The notes beneath the pieces were generated by a model. That model did not search any database. It saw only the letters and a list, made by a program, of their open reading frames with translations, and was not told the origin of the DNA. The position numbers and the translations under genes were made by a program. From Cyanobacteria bacterium UBA2566 (lineage in GTDB: Bacteria > Cyanobacteriota > Cyanobacteriia > Cyanobacteriales > Desertifilaceae): a DNA stretch of 64,000 nt. The stretch lies in contig DDLS01000183.1 of assembly GCA_002340255.1 (NCBI GenBank), forward strand, positions 1 to 64,000, given 5' to 3'. Shown one piece after another: positions 18,299 through 26,478 of the stretch; position 1 is the stretch's first letter, and every line of letters starts with the position of its first letter.

Positions 18299-18688
18299 GT
18301 GAAACGTGAAAACTTTTCTAGTGGAACTCCTTGGGAACCTATTGTTGGATATTCACGTGCAGTTCGGATTGGAAATCAAGTCTGGATAGCAGGAACGACC
18401 CCAACTAATGAAGAAAGTCAGATTGTTTGTCCTGGTGATGCTTATGCGCAAACCGTACAAACCCTAAGAAATATTGAAACCATACTCCACAAGGCTGGAG
18501 CTAATCTAAAAGACGTAGTACGAACACGAATATATGTTGTCAATATCGAAGATTGGAAAAGTGTTGGACAAGCTCATGGAGAGTTTTTTAGAGAAATTCG
18601 ACCTGTAACCGCAATGGTTGAAGTAAGTCGATTAATTGATCCCAAAATTTTGGTTGAGATTGAAGCAGAAGCAATCATAGCAGACTAA
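18299..18688 (+). CDS. Rid-family protein (RidA/YER057c/UK114-like)
   Basis: 129 residues, GTG start. It has the Rid fold signatures (VWIAGTTP, QTLRNIETILHKAGANLKDVVRTRIYV, ILVEIEAEAI). In canonical RidA the 2-aminoacrylate deaminase depends on an Arg in the PARS motif. Here the equivalent segment reads RPVTAMVEVSRL, so that Arg appears to be Thr. It probably belongs to the Rid groups without classical imine deaminase activity. It is the first gene of a rightward cluster reaching 24873, and a TATAAT at 18268-18273 may be its -10 box. Confidence 0.85.
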   Translation: MKRENFSSGTPWEPIVGYSRAVRIGNQVWIAGTTPTNEESQIVCPGDAYAQTVQTLRNIETILHKAGANLKDVVRTRIYVVNIEDWKSVGQAHGEFFREIRPVTAMVEVSRLIDPKILVEIEAEAIIAD

Positions 18689-18776
18689 GTCTATAGTATA
18701 GTTTACCTAGACATGGTAAAGTTAGATCGTTTGTCTCAATCAAATCATATTTTCAGTTCATGAGGATCGGAAGATC

Positions 18777-19499
18777 ATGTTAAAAAAGGCTCTGGTAACC
18801 GGATCGGCAGTGGGAATAGGACAGGCGATCGCTCTAGATCTGGCAAGTAAAGGATTTGATGTCGCATTTCACTATAATAAAAGTGCAGAAGTAGCCCAAA
18901 AAGTGAGTCAAGAAGCTGCTGCTACCTATGGCGTAAACTCGATTGCCCTACAAGCAGATGTTACCCAACCAGAACAAGCTAAGTCTCTCGTCGAAACGGC
19001 AGCGCAACAACTTGGAGGCTTATCAGTAGTTGTCAATAATGTGGGTGACTATTTGGAAAAACAAATTAGCCAGGTCTCTATAGAGGAATGGCATCAAATA
19101 TTTAATTCAAACCTCCATAGCGCGTTCTATATTAATCAAACCGCAATTCCTTATCTCAAGGCAGCAGGTTGGGGGCGGATCGTCAACTTTGCGTTTGCTA
19201 GTGCCCAAAATGTGATAGCAGATCGCATAAATCCCGTCTATAGAATTGCCAAAACGGGTATTATTGTCTATACTAAATCCCTGGCAGTAGAGTTGATTGA
19301 AGACAACATTACCGTCAATGTTATTTCTCCAGGAGTCGCAGAAAATTCTATTGGTTTAGAGGAAAGTATCCCACTGCTCCCAACAAAACGACCTGCAACC
19401 TTAAAAGAAGTAAGCGATGCAGTAGGTTTCTTTATCAGTCCTGAAGCTAATTACATTACTGGACAAAATTTGGAAGTTGCAGGGGGTTTGCGGTTGTAA
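18777..19499 (+). CDS. Short-chain dehydrogenase/reductase
   Basis: 240-residue NAD(P)(H)-dependent oxidoreductase. The cofactor motif TGSAVGIG is at 8-15 and the NNVG motif near 87-90. The catalytic triad Ser142, Tyr155 and Lys159 has normal spacing. The C-terminal ITGQNLEVAGGLRL is FabG-like. GGAAGATC just upstream of the ATG is an adequate ribosome binding site. Next to a pterin-binding enzyme it could reduce a pterin, as FolM and PTR1 do in the same superfamily, or a ketone of the cluster product. Substrate unknown. Confidence 0.88.
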   Translation: MLKKALVTGSAVGIGQAIALDLASKGFDVAFHYNKSAEVAQKVSQEAAATYGVNSIALQADVTQPEQAKSLVETAAQQLGGLSVVVNNVGDYLEKQISQVSIEEWHQIFNSNLHSAFYINQTAIPYLKAAGWGRIVNFAFASAQNVIADRINPVYRIAKTGIIVYTKSLAVELIEDNITVNVISPGVAENSIGLEESIPLLPTKRPATLKEVSDAVGFFISPEANYITGQNLEVAGGLRL

Positions 19500-19563
19500 T
19501 AAATAGTCGGGAACTGATGGAGTAAAGTTACAATACAAAGCAGGCAATAAACGGAGGTTAAAA

Positions 19564-20469
19564 GTGTTTTCTCTCGCGGATATTTACGCCATTTATGACC
19601 AATATAAAGATGACTACAATGCTGAAGTAGAAGAGTTTACTATTGGTCATAAGCAATTTAAGTTTAATTCACAAAAAGCTATTTTAGGAGTCGTCAATCT
19701 TTCCGTTGATTCTTGGTACAAGAAGAGCATCTGTTACACGACTGAGCAAGCAATTCGTCGTGGTAAGGTTTTAACCGCTCAAGGAGCGGATATCATCGAT
19801 ATTGGAGCTGAAGCTACTGCCAAAAATGCCGCGAGAGCCGATGGGTTGAAACAAATCAGTCAACTTCTCCCTATTATTGAAGGATTCAGTAAAGCAGGTG
19901 TTTTAAGTTCAGTTGACACCTATTACCCAGAAGTGGCAGAGGAATGTTTGAAGGCAGGGGCAAACGTCATTAACTTTACAGGTATCGAACATAGCGAAGA
20001 AATGTATCGAATAGTGGCTGAGTTCGATGCGGCCATTATTTTGTGTTACATTCAAGGAAAACATGCTAGAGATGTAGGGGAGTTTGAATTAGATGTAACC
20101 AAAGATCCGATTGATTTACTATACGATTATTTTGGAAAAGAGATCGAAATCGCGACAAAACATGGAGTCAGGAAAATTTTTATCGATCCAGCAGTCGGTC
20201 TGGGATACACCAATTTGTACTATAAATCCCAAAATGCTTCAAATCGGATAAGGTATCAAATAAGCAGTCTTTTAAATGCGTTTAGACTAAGGAAATTAGG
20301 GTTTCCTGTTTTCAATGTAATTCCCACTGCATTGGAAATTTTTGGGGAAGAATACAGTAGTTCTCAAGTCCTCACGGGGGTTTTTGCTGCGTTAGGAAAA
20401 AGCGATCTGTTGAGAACCCATGAAGTGTCTAAAGTTAAAGCGATTTTAGATACTTTGAGTATAATTTAA
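19564..20469 (+). CDS. Dihydropteroate-synthase-like pterin-binding protein
   Basis: 301 residues, GTG start preceded by GGAGG at seven bases. A DHPS-type TIM barrel is recognisable: ILGVVNLSVDSWY (40-52), DIIDIGAEA (77-84), SVDTYYPEVA (116-125), VINFTG (135-140), FIDPAVGLGY (207-215) and RTHEV near the C-terminus. The pterin-side residues (Asn45, Asp118, Asn137, Asp208, Arg of RTHEV) are kept. Both loops that close over p-aminobenzoate are altered (TPDSF becomes SVDSW, STRPG becomes ATAKN), and the SRK lysine is not evident. The N-terminal 35 residues are extra. It is therefore unlikely to be the housekeeping FolP. It probably couples a pterin-like diphosphate to another nucleophile (inference). 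Confidence 0.8.
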   Translation: MFSLADIYAIYDQYKDDYNAEVEEFTIGHKQFKFNSQKAILGVVNLSVDSWYKKSICYTTEQAIRRGKVLTAQGADIIDIGAEATAKNAARADGLKQISQLLPIIEGFSKAGVLSSVDTYYPEVAEECLKAGANVINFTGIEHSEEMYRIVAEFDAAIILCYIQGKHARDVGEFELDVTKDPIDLLYDYFGKEIEIATKHGVRKIFIDPAVGLGYTNLYYKSQNASNRIRYQISSLLNAFRLRKLGFPVFNVIPTALEIFGEEYSSSQVLTGVFAALGKSDLLRTHEVSKVKAILDTLSII

Positions 20470-20487
20470 AGATGGAGGTAAGTAGCA

Positions 20488-21663
20488 ATGAAAGTAACTT
20501 CAGAGCATATAGAGACGTTGTACCACGAAACCAATGCGGTTCAACATTACTTATCTAAAAGTCGTCGTGACGGTGTAAAAGTTGAGTGGGAAGAGCCATT
20601 TTCTCGTTCAGTGTTTAAGTATGCGATCGCGCCATATAGTAAGGAAAAGGGAGAGAAACTAAGAGTTTTAGATGTTGGTGCAGGTACAGGAGATGGATAT
20701 CTGTTGCTATCAACACTGTTGTCCGAGGAATCAGAACTAGGCAGCAGCTACGATCTAGATTACCTGGGAGTTGATATCAGTGCCCCAATGGTGGCAACTG
20801 CCAATGAGCTATATAGCAACCACAGTAACGTGAGGTTTGAATGTGCGGATATTCGGACTAGGGAGTTCCATCGACCTTTTGATGTGTACCTTTCTTGTGG
20901 CGTTCCCTACTCCCATCTGACTCATGATGAGCTAAACCAAGCCCTACAGAAAATTGCGGAGAATGCTTGCGAAAATCGCTCCCGGTGTGCAGTGGTTGTA
21001 GATGTATTAGGACGGTACAGCATCGAGTGGACACCCAAATGGAAAGAAAACCGGTGGGATTACTGCATGAGCTTTTTCGAGAGCCAAGGAGATGCAGAAC
21101 CCACATGGATGAGTTTTTACGCCCATGAACAGTTGCAAGAGATTATGCAGCAAGCGGCTGATGCTGTAGGCTGCCCTGTTGAGAAATTCAAGTTTTTCGA
21201 TCGCTCCATTATGGTAGGTCGTCATACCTCAACGGGACAATTTAACCCAGAATTACCTAAGTATCGTAACCTCATCAATAGTTTGCTCGATCCCTCGAAA
21301 GAAACTGAATTGAGCCAATTAATCTTCCAAGTTGAGTTAGGATCGGCACCCGATTATATCTTGGATTTCTTCAAGAAATTCTCTGGCTGGTGGAATAGTT
21401 TAGTTAGTGAAGCAGCAATGCTACTGGGCGAGTCTTTGCCCATAGAACCCGTTGATTTGCCCCTAGCAGTTCAAGGATTTAAAACGGTCGCCCAGAAAGA
21501 ATTACACAAGATTTCGGACAAACATCTGTGCAGACAGAAAGTCGAATTTATCCTAGCTCAAGTGTTGCAGCAATTAGAGGAAACTCAACAACCGGGCTAT
21601 GGTGTGGGTCATGACTTGTTTGGAGTAATGTGGTTAGACGCGACAAAGATGAATGGATATTGA
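20488..21663 (+). CDS. Class I SAM-dependent methyltransferase
   Basis: 391 residues. The SAM-binding motif I is LRVLDVGAGTGDGYLLL (58-74). The acidic post-I residue is in LGVDIS, and FECADIR and VYLSCGVPYSHLT follow. Residues about 230-391 form an additional helical domain without a recognised match, making it longer than minimal methyltransferases. A strong GGAGG lies 11 bases before the ATG, 18 bases after the DHPS-like gene. Its substrate is probably an intermediate of the same pathway. Confidence 0.85.
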   Translation: MKVTSEHIETLYHETNAVQHYLSKSRRDGVKVEWEEPFSRSVFKYAIAPYSKEKGEKLRVLDVGAGTGDGYLLLSTLLSEESELGSSYDLDYLGVDISAPMVATANELYSNHSNVRFECADIRTREFHRPFDVYLSCGVPYSHLTHDELNQALQKIAENACENRSRCAVVVDVLGRYSIEWTPKWKENRWDYCMSFFESQGDAEPTWMSFYAHEQLQEIMQQAADAVGCPVEKFKFFDRSIMVGRHTSTGQFNPELPKYRNLINSLLDPSKETELSQLIFQVELGSAPDYILDFFKKFSGWWNSLVSEAAMLLGESLPIEPVDLPLAVQGFKTVAQKELHKISDKHLCRQKVEFILAQVLQQLEETQQPGYGVGHDLFGVMWLDATKMNGY

Positions 21664-21775
21664 TTTTTTATGGAGTGTTTTGGTATTTGTATTACAGTCT
21701 ATTTAGATAAATTGAAACTCTAATATGGAAAAAGCTTGGGTAATCGATTGAAGCGATTGGTGAAAAATCATAGAG
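21664..21775. other. Gap before the 33-codon ORF
   Basis: 112 bases, AT-rich. It includes an eight-codon frame (MEKAWVID) at 21725-21751. The frame of the 33-codon ORF is closed by a TGA at 21761. It may be leader sequence or the remnant of a shortened gene. Confidence 0.3.
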
Positions 21776-21877
21776 ATGATTTCTAAGCCTTATATTTTGA
21801 ATCATGAAGAAGAAAAAGATAATTTAATTCCAGAGGAATTAGCACCTTACATCAAAAGAGGGGGGTTAGGATTATGA
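21776..21877 (+). CDS. 33-codon ORF coupled to the SurE gene
   Basis: ATG at 21776; the TGA overlaps the surE ATG by the ATGA tetranucleotide. The peptide starts MISKPYILNHEEEKDN and ends APYIKRGGLGL. Two explanations fit: a genuine small peptide (a precursor or partner of the ATP-grasp enzyme, or a translational coupler), or the leftover N-terminus of a deleted gene. It has an acidic N-terminal half and a basic, glycine-ending C-terminus, and no signal peptide. No strong Shine-Dalgarno sequence precedes it (CATAGAG). Confidence 0.45.
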   Translation: MISKPYILNHEEEKDNLIPEELAPYIKRGGLGL

Positions 21878-22569
21878 GCTTTTTAGTAACTAATGATGAT
21901 GGGATTGATGCTCCGGGCATTCGTGCATTACACAGGGCATTATCTCAAGTAACGACCGATCGCATTATGGTTGTTGCGCCCAAACACCACCAGTCTGGTT
22001 GTGGTCATCAGGTCAATATTCGCACCGTGATTCCAGTCGAACGGCGATCGGATACTGAAGTGAGTGTGGACAGTACACCAGCCGATTGTGTCCGTCTTGG
22101 AGTCAACTATCTCTACGACGATATCCACTTTGCGATCTCTGGGATTAATGCTGGCTGCAATATGGGTTCAGACATTTATCCTTCCGGGACAATAGGGGCA
22201 GCCCGAGAAGCCACAATACATCGTCTTCCAGCGATCGCCTTGTCTCACTTCAAAAGAAGCGACAGAGAACTAGACTGGGAAAGGGCGACACAATGGACAG
22301 TGAGGGTGTTGGAAAACTTATTAGCTCAACCCCCTGAGTCGGGAACCTTATGGAGCGTCAATTTTCCCCACCTAGAACCCGATACACCCGATCCGGAACT
22401 TGTCTTTTGTTCCCTCTGTACCCGTCCCCTACTCACTGAGTTTGTCAAGCAAGGAGATGGATATCTATATGTGGGAGATGATATCAACCGCACATCCGAT
22501 CCGGGAACAGATGTTGAGGTGTGTTTATCCGGCAATATTGCTATAACGAAACTTCGCTTATGGGAATAA
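21874..22569 (+). CDS. surE: SurE-family 5'/3'-nucleotidase
   Basis: Metal-dependent phosphatase of 231 residues. The metal ligands sit in VTNDDGIDAPG (Asp8, Asp9). VVAPKHHQSGCGHQV carries the Ser41 region, and SGINAGCNMGSDIYPSGTIGAAREA is the family core. The C-terminal half is shorter than in E. coli SurE. It is inside the pterin-type cluster and overlaps the 33-codon ORF by four bases. A pathway-specific dephosphorylation is therefore more likely than general nucleotide salvage (inference). Whether a second surE exists elsewhere cannot be seen here. Confidence 0.88.
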   Translation: MSFLVTNDDGIDAPGIRALHRALSQVTTDRIMVVAPKHHQSGCGHQVNIRTVIPVERRSDTEVSVDSTPADCVRLGVNYLYDDIHFAISGINAGCNMGSDIYPSGTIGAAREATIHRLPAIALSHFKRSDRELDWERATQWTVRVLENLLAQPPESGTLWSVNFPHLEPDTPDPELVFCSLCTRPLLTEFVKQGDGYLYVGDDINRTSDPGTDVEVCLSGNIAITKLRLWE

Positions 22570-22656
22570 TCTTTTCATTTTTAGAAGCAACCGATCGGCA
22601 AAAAAATCTGTAGCAGTATCAAGTAAAATTAGTATGATGGCTCATACTATAAATTC

Positions 22657-24873
22657 ATGCTCAAAGTAGCAACAGCAACTGTACTCCAGACCAATAATTC
22701 AGCCGATAAACTCATTCCAGTATTGGTGTTATGTCCATCTAAAGATGAGAAGCAATTATTTTCTAGCTCTGATTTTTTTGCCTATTGCTTTCATTGTTTA
22801 GAGTATTCATGTATACAAACTACACCACCTAAACTTAAAGGTGAAGCCGATTTAGTTGCCTTTTGCCAAGATGCAATTGCTTATGCCCAAGTTCACCAGA
22901 TCGGGTTTGTTTACTATAGCTTTGATATCGCCAATTTAGTGGCGGCTGTGGTTTGTCAAAGCCTGAATCTTTTTGGCCCTTCTATAGAAGGTGTCCTCAA
23001 CTGTTTTCATAAGTTTTATGCTCGTGAAATCGACTCATATTCTCCCGGCCACAGTGTTGTACAACTGGCCAATAAAACTGAGATATTAATTGACAAGGAC
23101 ATTGTAAATCAACTGAAGTTTCCCGTATTTGTTAAACCCGTTTGTTCGAGTTACGGAATGTTTTGTGCAAAAGTAAAGCAACCTGAACAATTAGAACAAG
23201 TATGTAAAGAACTTGCCAGCTCTTACCAACCGTGGTGGCAAATGTATCAAAACTTATTCCAAGAATTTGTTGATGGCACAAAATACCCCATAGCTGTAAC
23301 ATCTCAAGTGCCACTTTTAGTCGAAGAGCTGATTTCCGGTCAACCTTTAACCTGTGATGGCTTTGTCTATAAAGGAGAGGTTCATTTTTTGGGTTTAGTG
23401 GATACTGTGGAAGCACAAGATGGATCGGTAGATTGTTATGCTTTTCCTTCTCAAGTGAGTCAGGCACAACAAAGAGCTATTTATCAGCGAGTAGCTCATT
23501 TTATTCAAGATAGCGGTTTGAACAATAGCTTTTTCAGCGCTGAATTTTGGATTCAAGACCAAAGTTCTCCGATCTTGATTGAAATGAATGCTCGTATGAG
23601 CGCCACATTTGGATTTTTGTACCAGGAGAGTCTTAACTTTAATTTACCCAAAGCTGCTCTAATATTAGCCCAGGGAATTTGTCCTCAGATTCCCAAACAG
23701 ACATCAATAGAAAAAATACCCACCAGTATTCGATTGTATCTATCAACTTATAAAAGTGGTCTCGCGTCAGCGTTGTTTGATTTTAGCCTCGCTCAACACA
23801 CTCTCAATTGCTCCCAATTGATCGCGTTTAATTGCGAACCAACAGAGCAAATTCAAGATACCTACTATCATCCCAGTCCACTGGCAGAACTCAACCTGGT
23901 TGGTAAGAATCGAGATGCACTACAGTTTTATGGGGAGCATCTACGCAATGCACTACTGCTAGAACGACGCTCACCAAACTATAAAATAACCGTAGTGCCA
24001 GAGTGCGATCTCCAGGGCGGTGAGGGACTTTGCTATGACTCTAGACGTAATCAATTATTTTGTCTGGACTACGGTAATTTTCAGCTCGTTCAACTATGCT
24101 TAACGACCCGCAAAGTGCAACGGTTCCCATTACCGAGTGCATTTTATGGTCTGGCAGTATCTAGTAAGGGAACTGTCATATTGTCTGGAGAGTTAGGACT
24201 AGTAGAATGGAATGTCAATACCCAAGAGCTAGTACCTATTGTCCAAGAATATCAGGGCAGACAATTGGTTTGTAATGATGTGGTTCTTGACTCAACTGGA
24301 TACATCTGGTTCAACACTATCCATGAAAATGAGGGAGAAATCGGGGAAAAAGGGGCACTGCTAGGATGTAATCCCCAGGGGCAAGTTCAAGAAATTTTTA
24401 GCGGACTAGGCTATGCTAATGGCATGGGAATATCACCAGACGGGCGATCGCTCTACGTTTTAGATAGCTTGGAACGCACGGTTCATGTTTTTACCTTCGA
24501 CTCAGATCGAACTGAAGCTACCCTACCCGATATTCGCGAGCATTACCAATTTATTGTTGCTGATGAAAATGAAGGTGTACCTGATGGATTGGCTGTAGAT
24601 AGGGCAGGTCGTCTTTGGCTCACATTTTGGTTTGGCGGTAAAATTGTCTGTATCGACCCACAATTGCAAGTAAGGAAGAGAGAGATTATTTTACCTGTAA
24701 TGAATATTACGAGTCTAAGTGTTGTTGATCGTGAATTTAGTTCCAGTGCCAAATTGTTTGCTTGCTCATCTGTAGTTCCTTGGCTAGGAGGAGAGTTTCT
24801 CGCACCTTGGTATGCAAGTGACTGGCCAGTGGAACAACATGGGTATCTTTTTGAAATCGATGTTGAGTTATAG
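22657..24873 (+). CDS. ATP-grasp ligase fused to SMP-30/gluconolactonase domain
   Basis: 738 residues, two domains. Residues about 20-340 resemble D-Ala-D-Ala-ligase-type ATP-grasp enzymes: Lys160 in FPVFVKPVCSSYGM, LLVEELISGQPLTCDGFV (221-237) and ILIEMNARMS (307-315) with the metal-binding Glu and Asn. Residues about 445-735 are an SMP-30/gluconolactonase beta-propeller with the metal ligands in place: Glu456 (GGEGLCYD), Asn588 (ANGMGISPDG) and Asp643 (VPDGLAVD), plus CND at 539-541. Predicted to form an amide bond to a carboxylate and to hydrolyse a lactone or ester, perhaps on the same molecule. Last gene of the cluster. Confidence 0.85.
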   Translation: MLKVATATVLQTNNSADKLIPVLVLCPSKDEKQLFSSSDFFAYCFHCLEYSCIQTTPPKLKGEADLVAFCQDAIAYAQVHQIGFVYYSFDIANLVAAVVCQSLNLFGPSIEGVLNCFHKFYAREIDSYSPGHSVVQLANKTEILIDKDIVNQLKFPVFVKPVCSSYGMFCAKVKQPEQLEQVCKELASSYQPWWQMYQNLFQEFVDGTKYPIAVTSQVPLLVEELISGQPLTCDGFVYKGEVHFLGLVDTVEAQDGSVDCYAFPSQVSQAQQRAIYQRVAHFIQDSGLNNSFFSAEFWIQDQSSPILIEMNARMSATFGFLYQESLNFNLPKAALILAQGICPQIPKQTSIEKIPTSIRLYLSTYKSGLASALFDFSLAQHTLNCSQLIAFNCEPTEQIQDTYYHPSPLAELNLVGKNRDALQFYGEHLRNALLLERRSPNYKITVVPECDLQGGEGLCYDSRRNQLFCLDYGNFQLVQLCLTTRKVQRFPLPSAFYGLAVSSKGTVILSGELGLVEWNVNTQELVPIVQEYQGRQLVCNDVVLDSTGYIWFNTIHENEGEIGEKGALLGCNPQGQVQEIFSGLGYANGMGISPDGRSLYVLDSLERTVHVFTFDSDRTEATLPDIREHYQFIVADENEGVPDGLAVDRAGRLWLTFWFGGKIVCIDPQLQVRKREIILPVMNITSLSVVDREFSSSAKLFACSSVVPWLGGEFLAPWYASDWPVEQHGYLFEIDVEL

Positions 24874-25027
24874 TCATATTAAAGCGAGATGGCGGAGATT
24901 GCTTTGCTTCGCCAACATAAATATTACTGCTGCACTCCATTGGCAATAACCGATCGCGAATTAAATGGCACTACCGAAACGACTCTCCTCTTCCTAGTTA
25001 TGCTCAGACCGGGTTAATACTTGAGTT

Positions 25028-25576
25028 CTATGACTCCAGCTCAAACCCCCTTACTCCAGAACAGTCCACTTTTTCAACCAGTTGAGAAATTGCCTCCCCA
25101 GAAACGGGTTCGATCCAGTCTGGGGCAATTTCTGCTAAGGGCACTAATACAAATGCTCTTTCGGTCATCCGAGGATGGGGAATTTGCAGATCGGTCGTGT
25201 CTAGAATTAAATCGGCAAATAATAGGACATCTAAATCTAATGTTCGCGCGCCCCACCTTTCTTGACGGACTCGGCCAAATTGGTCTTCAATATTGAGCAG
25301 CGTTTTGAGTAACTCGTGGGGAGTTAGCTTCACTTCTAACAGGGCACAGCCATTAAGATAATCCGGTTGTGATGGGCCAATGGGTGCAGTTTTGTACCAA
25401 CTCGAATGGGTTGTGACGGTAATTCCAGGAGTTTGGTCAATCGTTTTTAGGGCATTTTCTAGGGTAGCGCGAGAATCACCGAGGTTACTTCCTAGAGCGA
25501 TCGCACTCTTTGTCGGTTTTTCAGTTTCCAAATGATTGGATATGACCATTCTTCGTTCTCTAGTAGAGAGTACCAA
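25028..25576 (-). CDS. folK: 2-amino-4-hydroxy-6-hydroxymethyldihydropteridine pyrophosphokinase
   Basis: Transfers diphosphate from ATP to hydroxymethyl-dihydropterin, giving the substrate of dihydropteroate synthases. 182 residues from 25576; an ATG at 25549 would also work. Signatures: ALGSNLGDS, APIGPSQPDYLNG, and the HPPK pattern RWGARTLDLDVLLF with IPHPRMTERAFVLVPL. It converges on the ATP-grasp gene from the other side of a gap of about 150 bases. The adjacency to a DHPS-like gene is suggestive but it is not in the same operon. Confidence 0.95.
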   Translation of the reverse strand: MVLSTRERRMVISNHLETEKPTKSAIALGSNLGDSRATLENALKTIDQTPGITVTTHSSWYKTAPIGPSQPDYLNGCALLEVKLTPHELLKTLLNIEDQFGRVRQERWGARTLDLDVLLFADLILDTTDLQIPHPRMTERAFVLVPLAEIAPDWIEPVSGEAISQLVEKVDCSGVRGFELES

Positions 25577-25624
25577 TAGATAGTCTACCAGGTCATCAGA
25601 GGCGATCGCCTTTCTTATTGGGAT

Positions 25625-26380
25625 TTATATTCTTCTCTTTTTAAGCAAACCCAAACCACTCAAGAACAACAGTCCCAAAACAACGGAAGGTTCCGGAACC
25701 CTAGTCGGATGGGGCGTTGGAGTCGGAGTCGGTACTGGGGTAGGATTCGCTGTTGAATTGGTAAATCCTACAAACTGCATCGGCCCTTCATACCACAAAT
25801 GCTGACTACTGCTAGCAAACATGCTCATAGTCCCAGACGAACCAACACAGGAGAGTAAATCTGACGCACAATTGAGGCTAAGACGAAACAGACCCATCGA
25901 ATATGTAGGATACGGACTCGACTTGTTCGCCTTCCAAGGGGAACCCATTACTGTATGAAAATGCCACTGACCATTAGATTGAGTAATCACAGCAGTAGAA
26001 GGGGTTGAATGGAGACTACCATAATAAATAGAGTTCAGTGGCAATAAACACTGCCTCGCATCACACTTAGCAGGTTTATTATTGCGGAAGTGACTAGCCA
26101 AATAGGGATCGAGAGAACCATTATGGTAATAAACTCGATGACTCTCACCTTTGAGAAAAGAATCTATCGGGTCTTTTGTTGGGTCTTGATAAAGCTCAAT
26201 ACCCATAGGACCGACATAACTATTTCCAAAAGTAACATGGTTTCCAAACAAGAGATCGGCGCTAGTTTGACCATCTGGAGACTGAAAGTGTAACTGAAGG
26301 GACTGGACTGGAGATGCAGTCACACACAGGCTTAAGCATCCACCTGTAAACATTAAAGCAGTGGTTTTGAGAGAATTCAT
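25625..26380 (-). CDS. Secreted PEP-CTERM protein
   Basis: 251 residues. The N-terminal signal peptide (about 1-27) ends ASPVQS. The body has no recognised enzymatic motif; a few Cys pairs could form disulfides. A Pro/Thr-rich stalk (NPTPVPTPTPTPHPTR) leads to VPEPSVVLGLLFLSGLGLLKKRRI. That is a PEP motif, a hydrophobic helix and a basic end, the sorting signal processed by exosortase. The mature protein should be exported to the cell surface or matrix. Biological role unknown. Confidence 0.87.
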   Translation of the reverse strand: MNSLKTTALMFTGGCLSLCVTASPVQSLQLHFQSPDGQTSADLLFGNHVTFGNSYVGPMGIELYQDPTKDPIDSFLKGESHRVYYHNGSLDPYLASHFRNNKPAKCDARQCLLPLNSIYYGSLHSTPSTAVITQSNGQWHFHTVMGSPWKANKSSPYPTYSMGLFRLSLNCASDLLSCVGSSGTMSMFASSSQHLWYEGPMQFVGFTNSTANPTPVPTPTPTPHPTRVPEPSVVLGLLFLSGLGLLKKRRI

Positions 26381-26478
26381 CCTCTATACCCCCTGAGTTT
26401 AACAATAAAGGATACACGCGGGAAACGCCACATTCCTAAAATTCCGTACAATCAGTAAGGCGTTTTTCTCTAGCTTCT

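Noticed and set aside
19564..20469. Calling the DHPS-like gene the housekeeping folP
   Set aside because: The pABA-binding loops are changed and the neighbours are not folate genes on the same strand, so a plain folP label would mislead.
25021..25296. Plus-strand ORF of 91 codons
   Set aside because: Complete antisense overlap with folK, which has clear family motifs.
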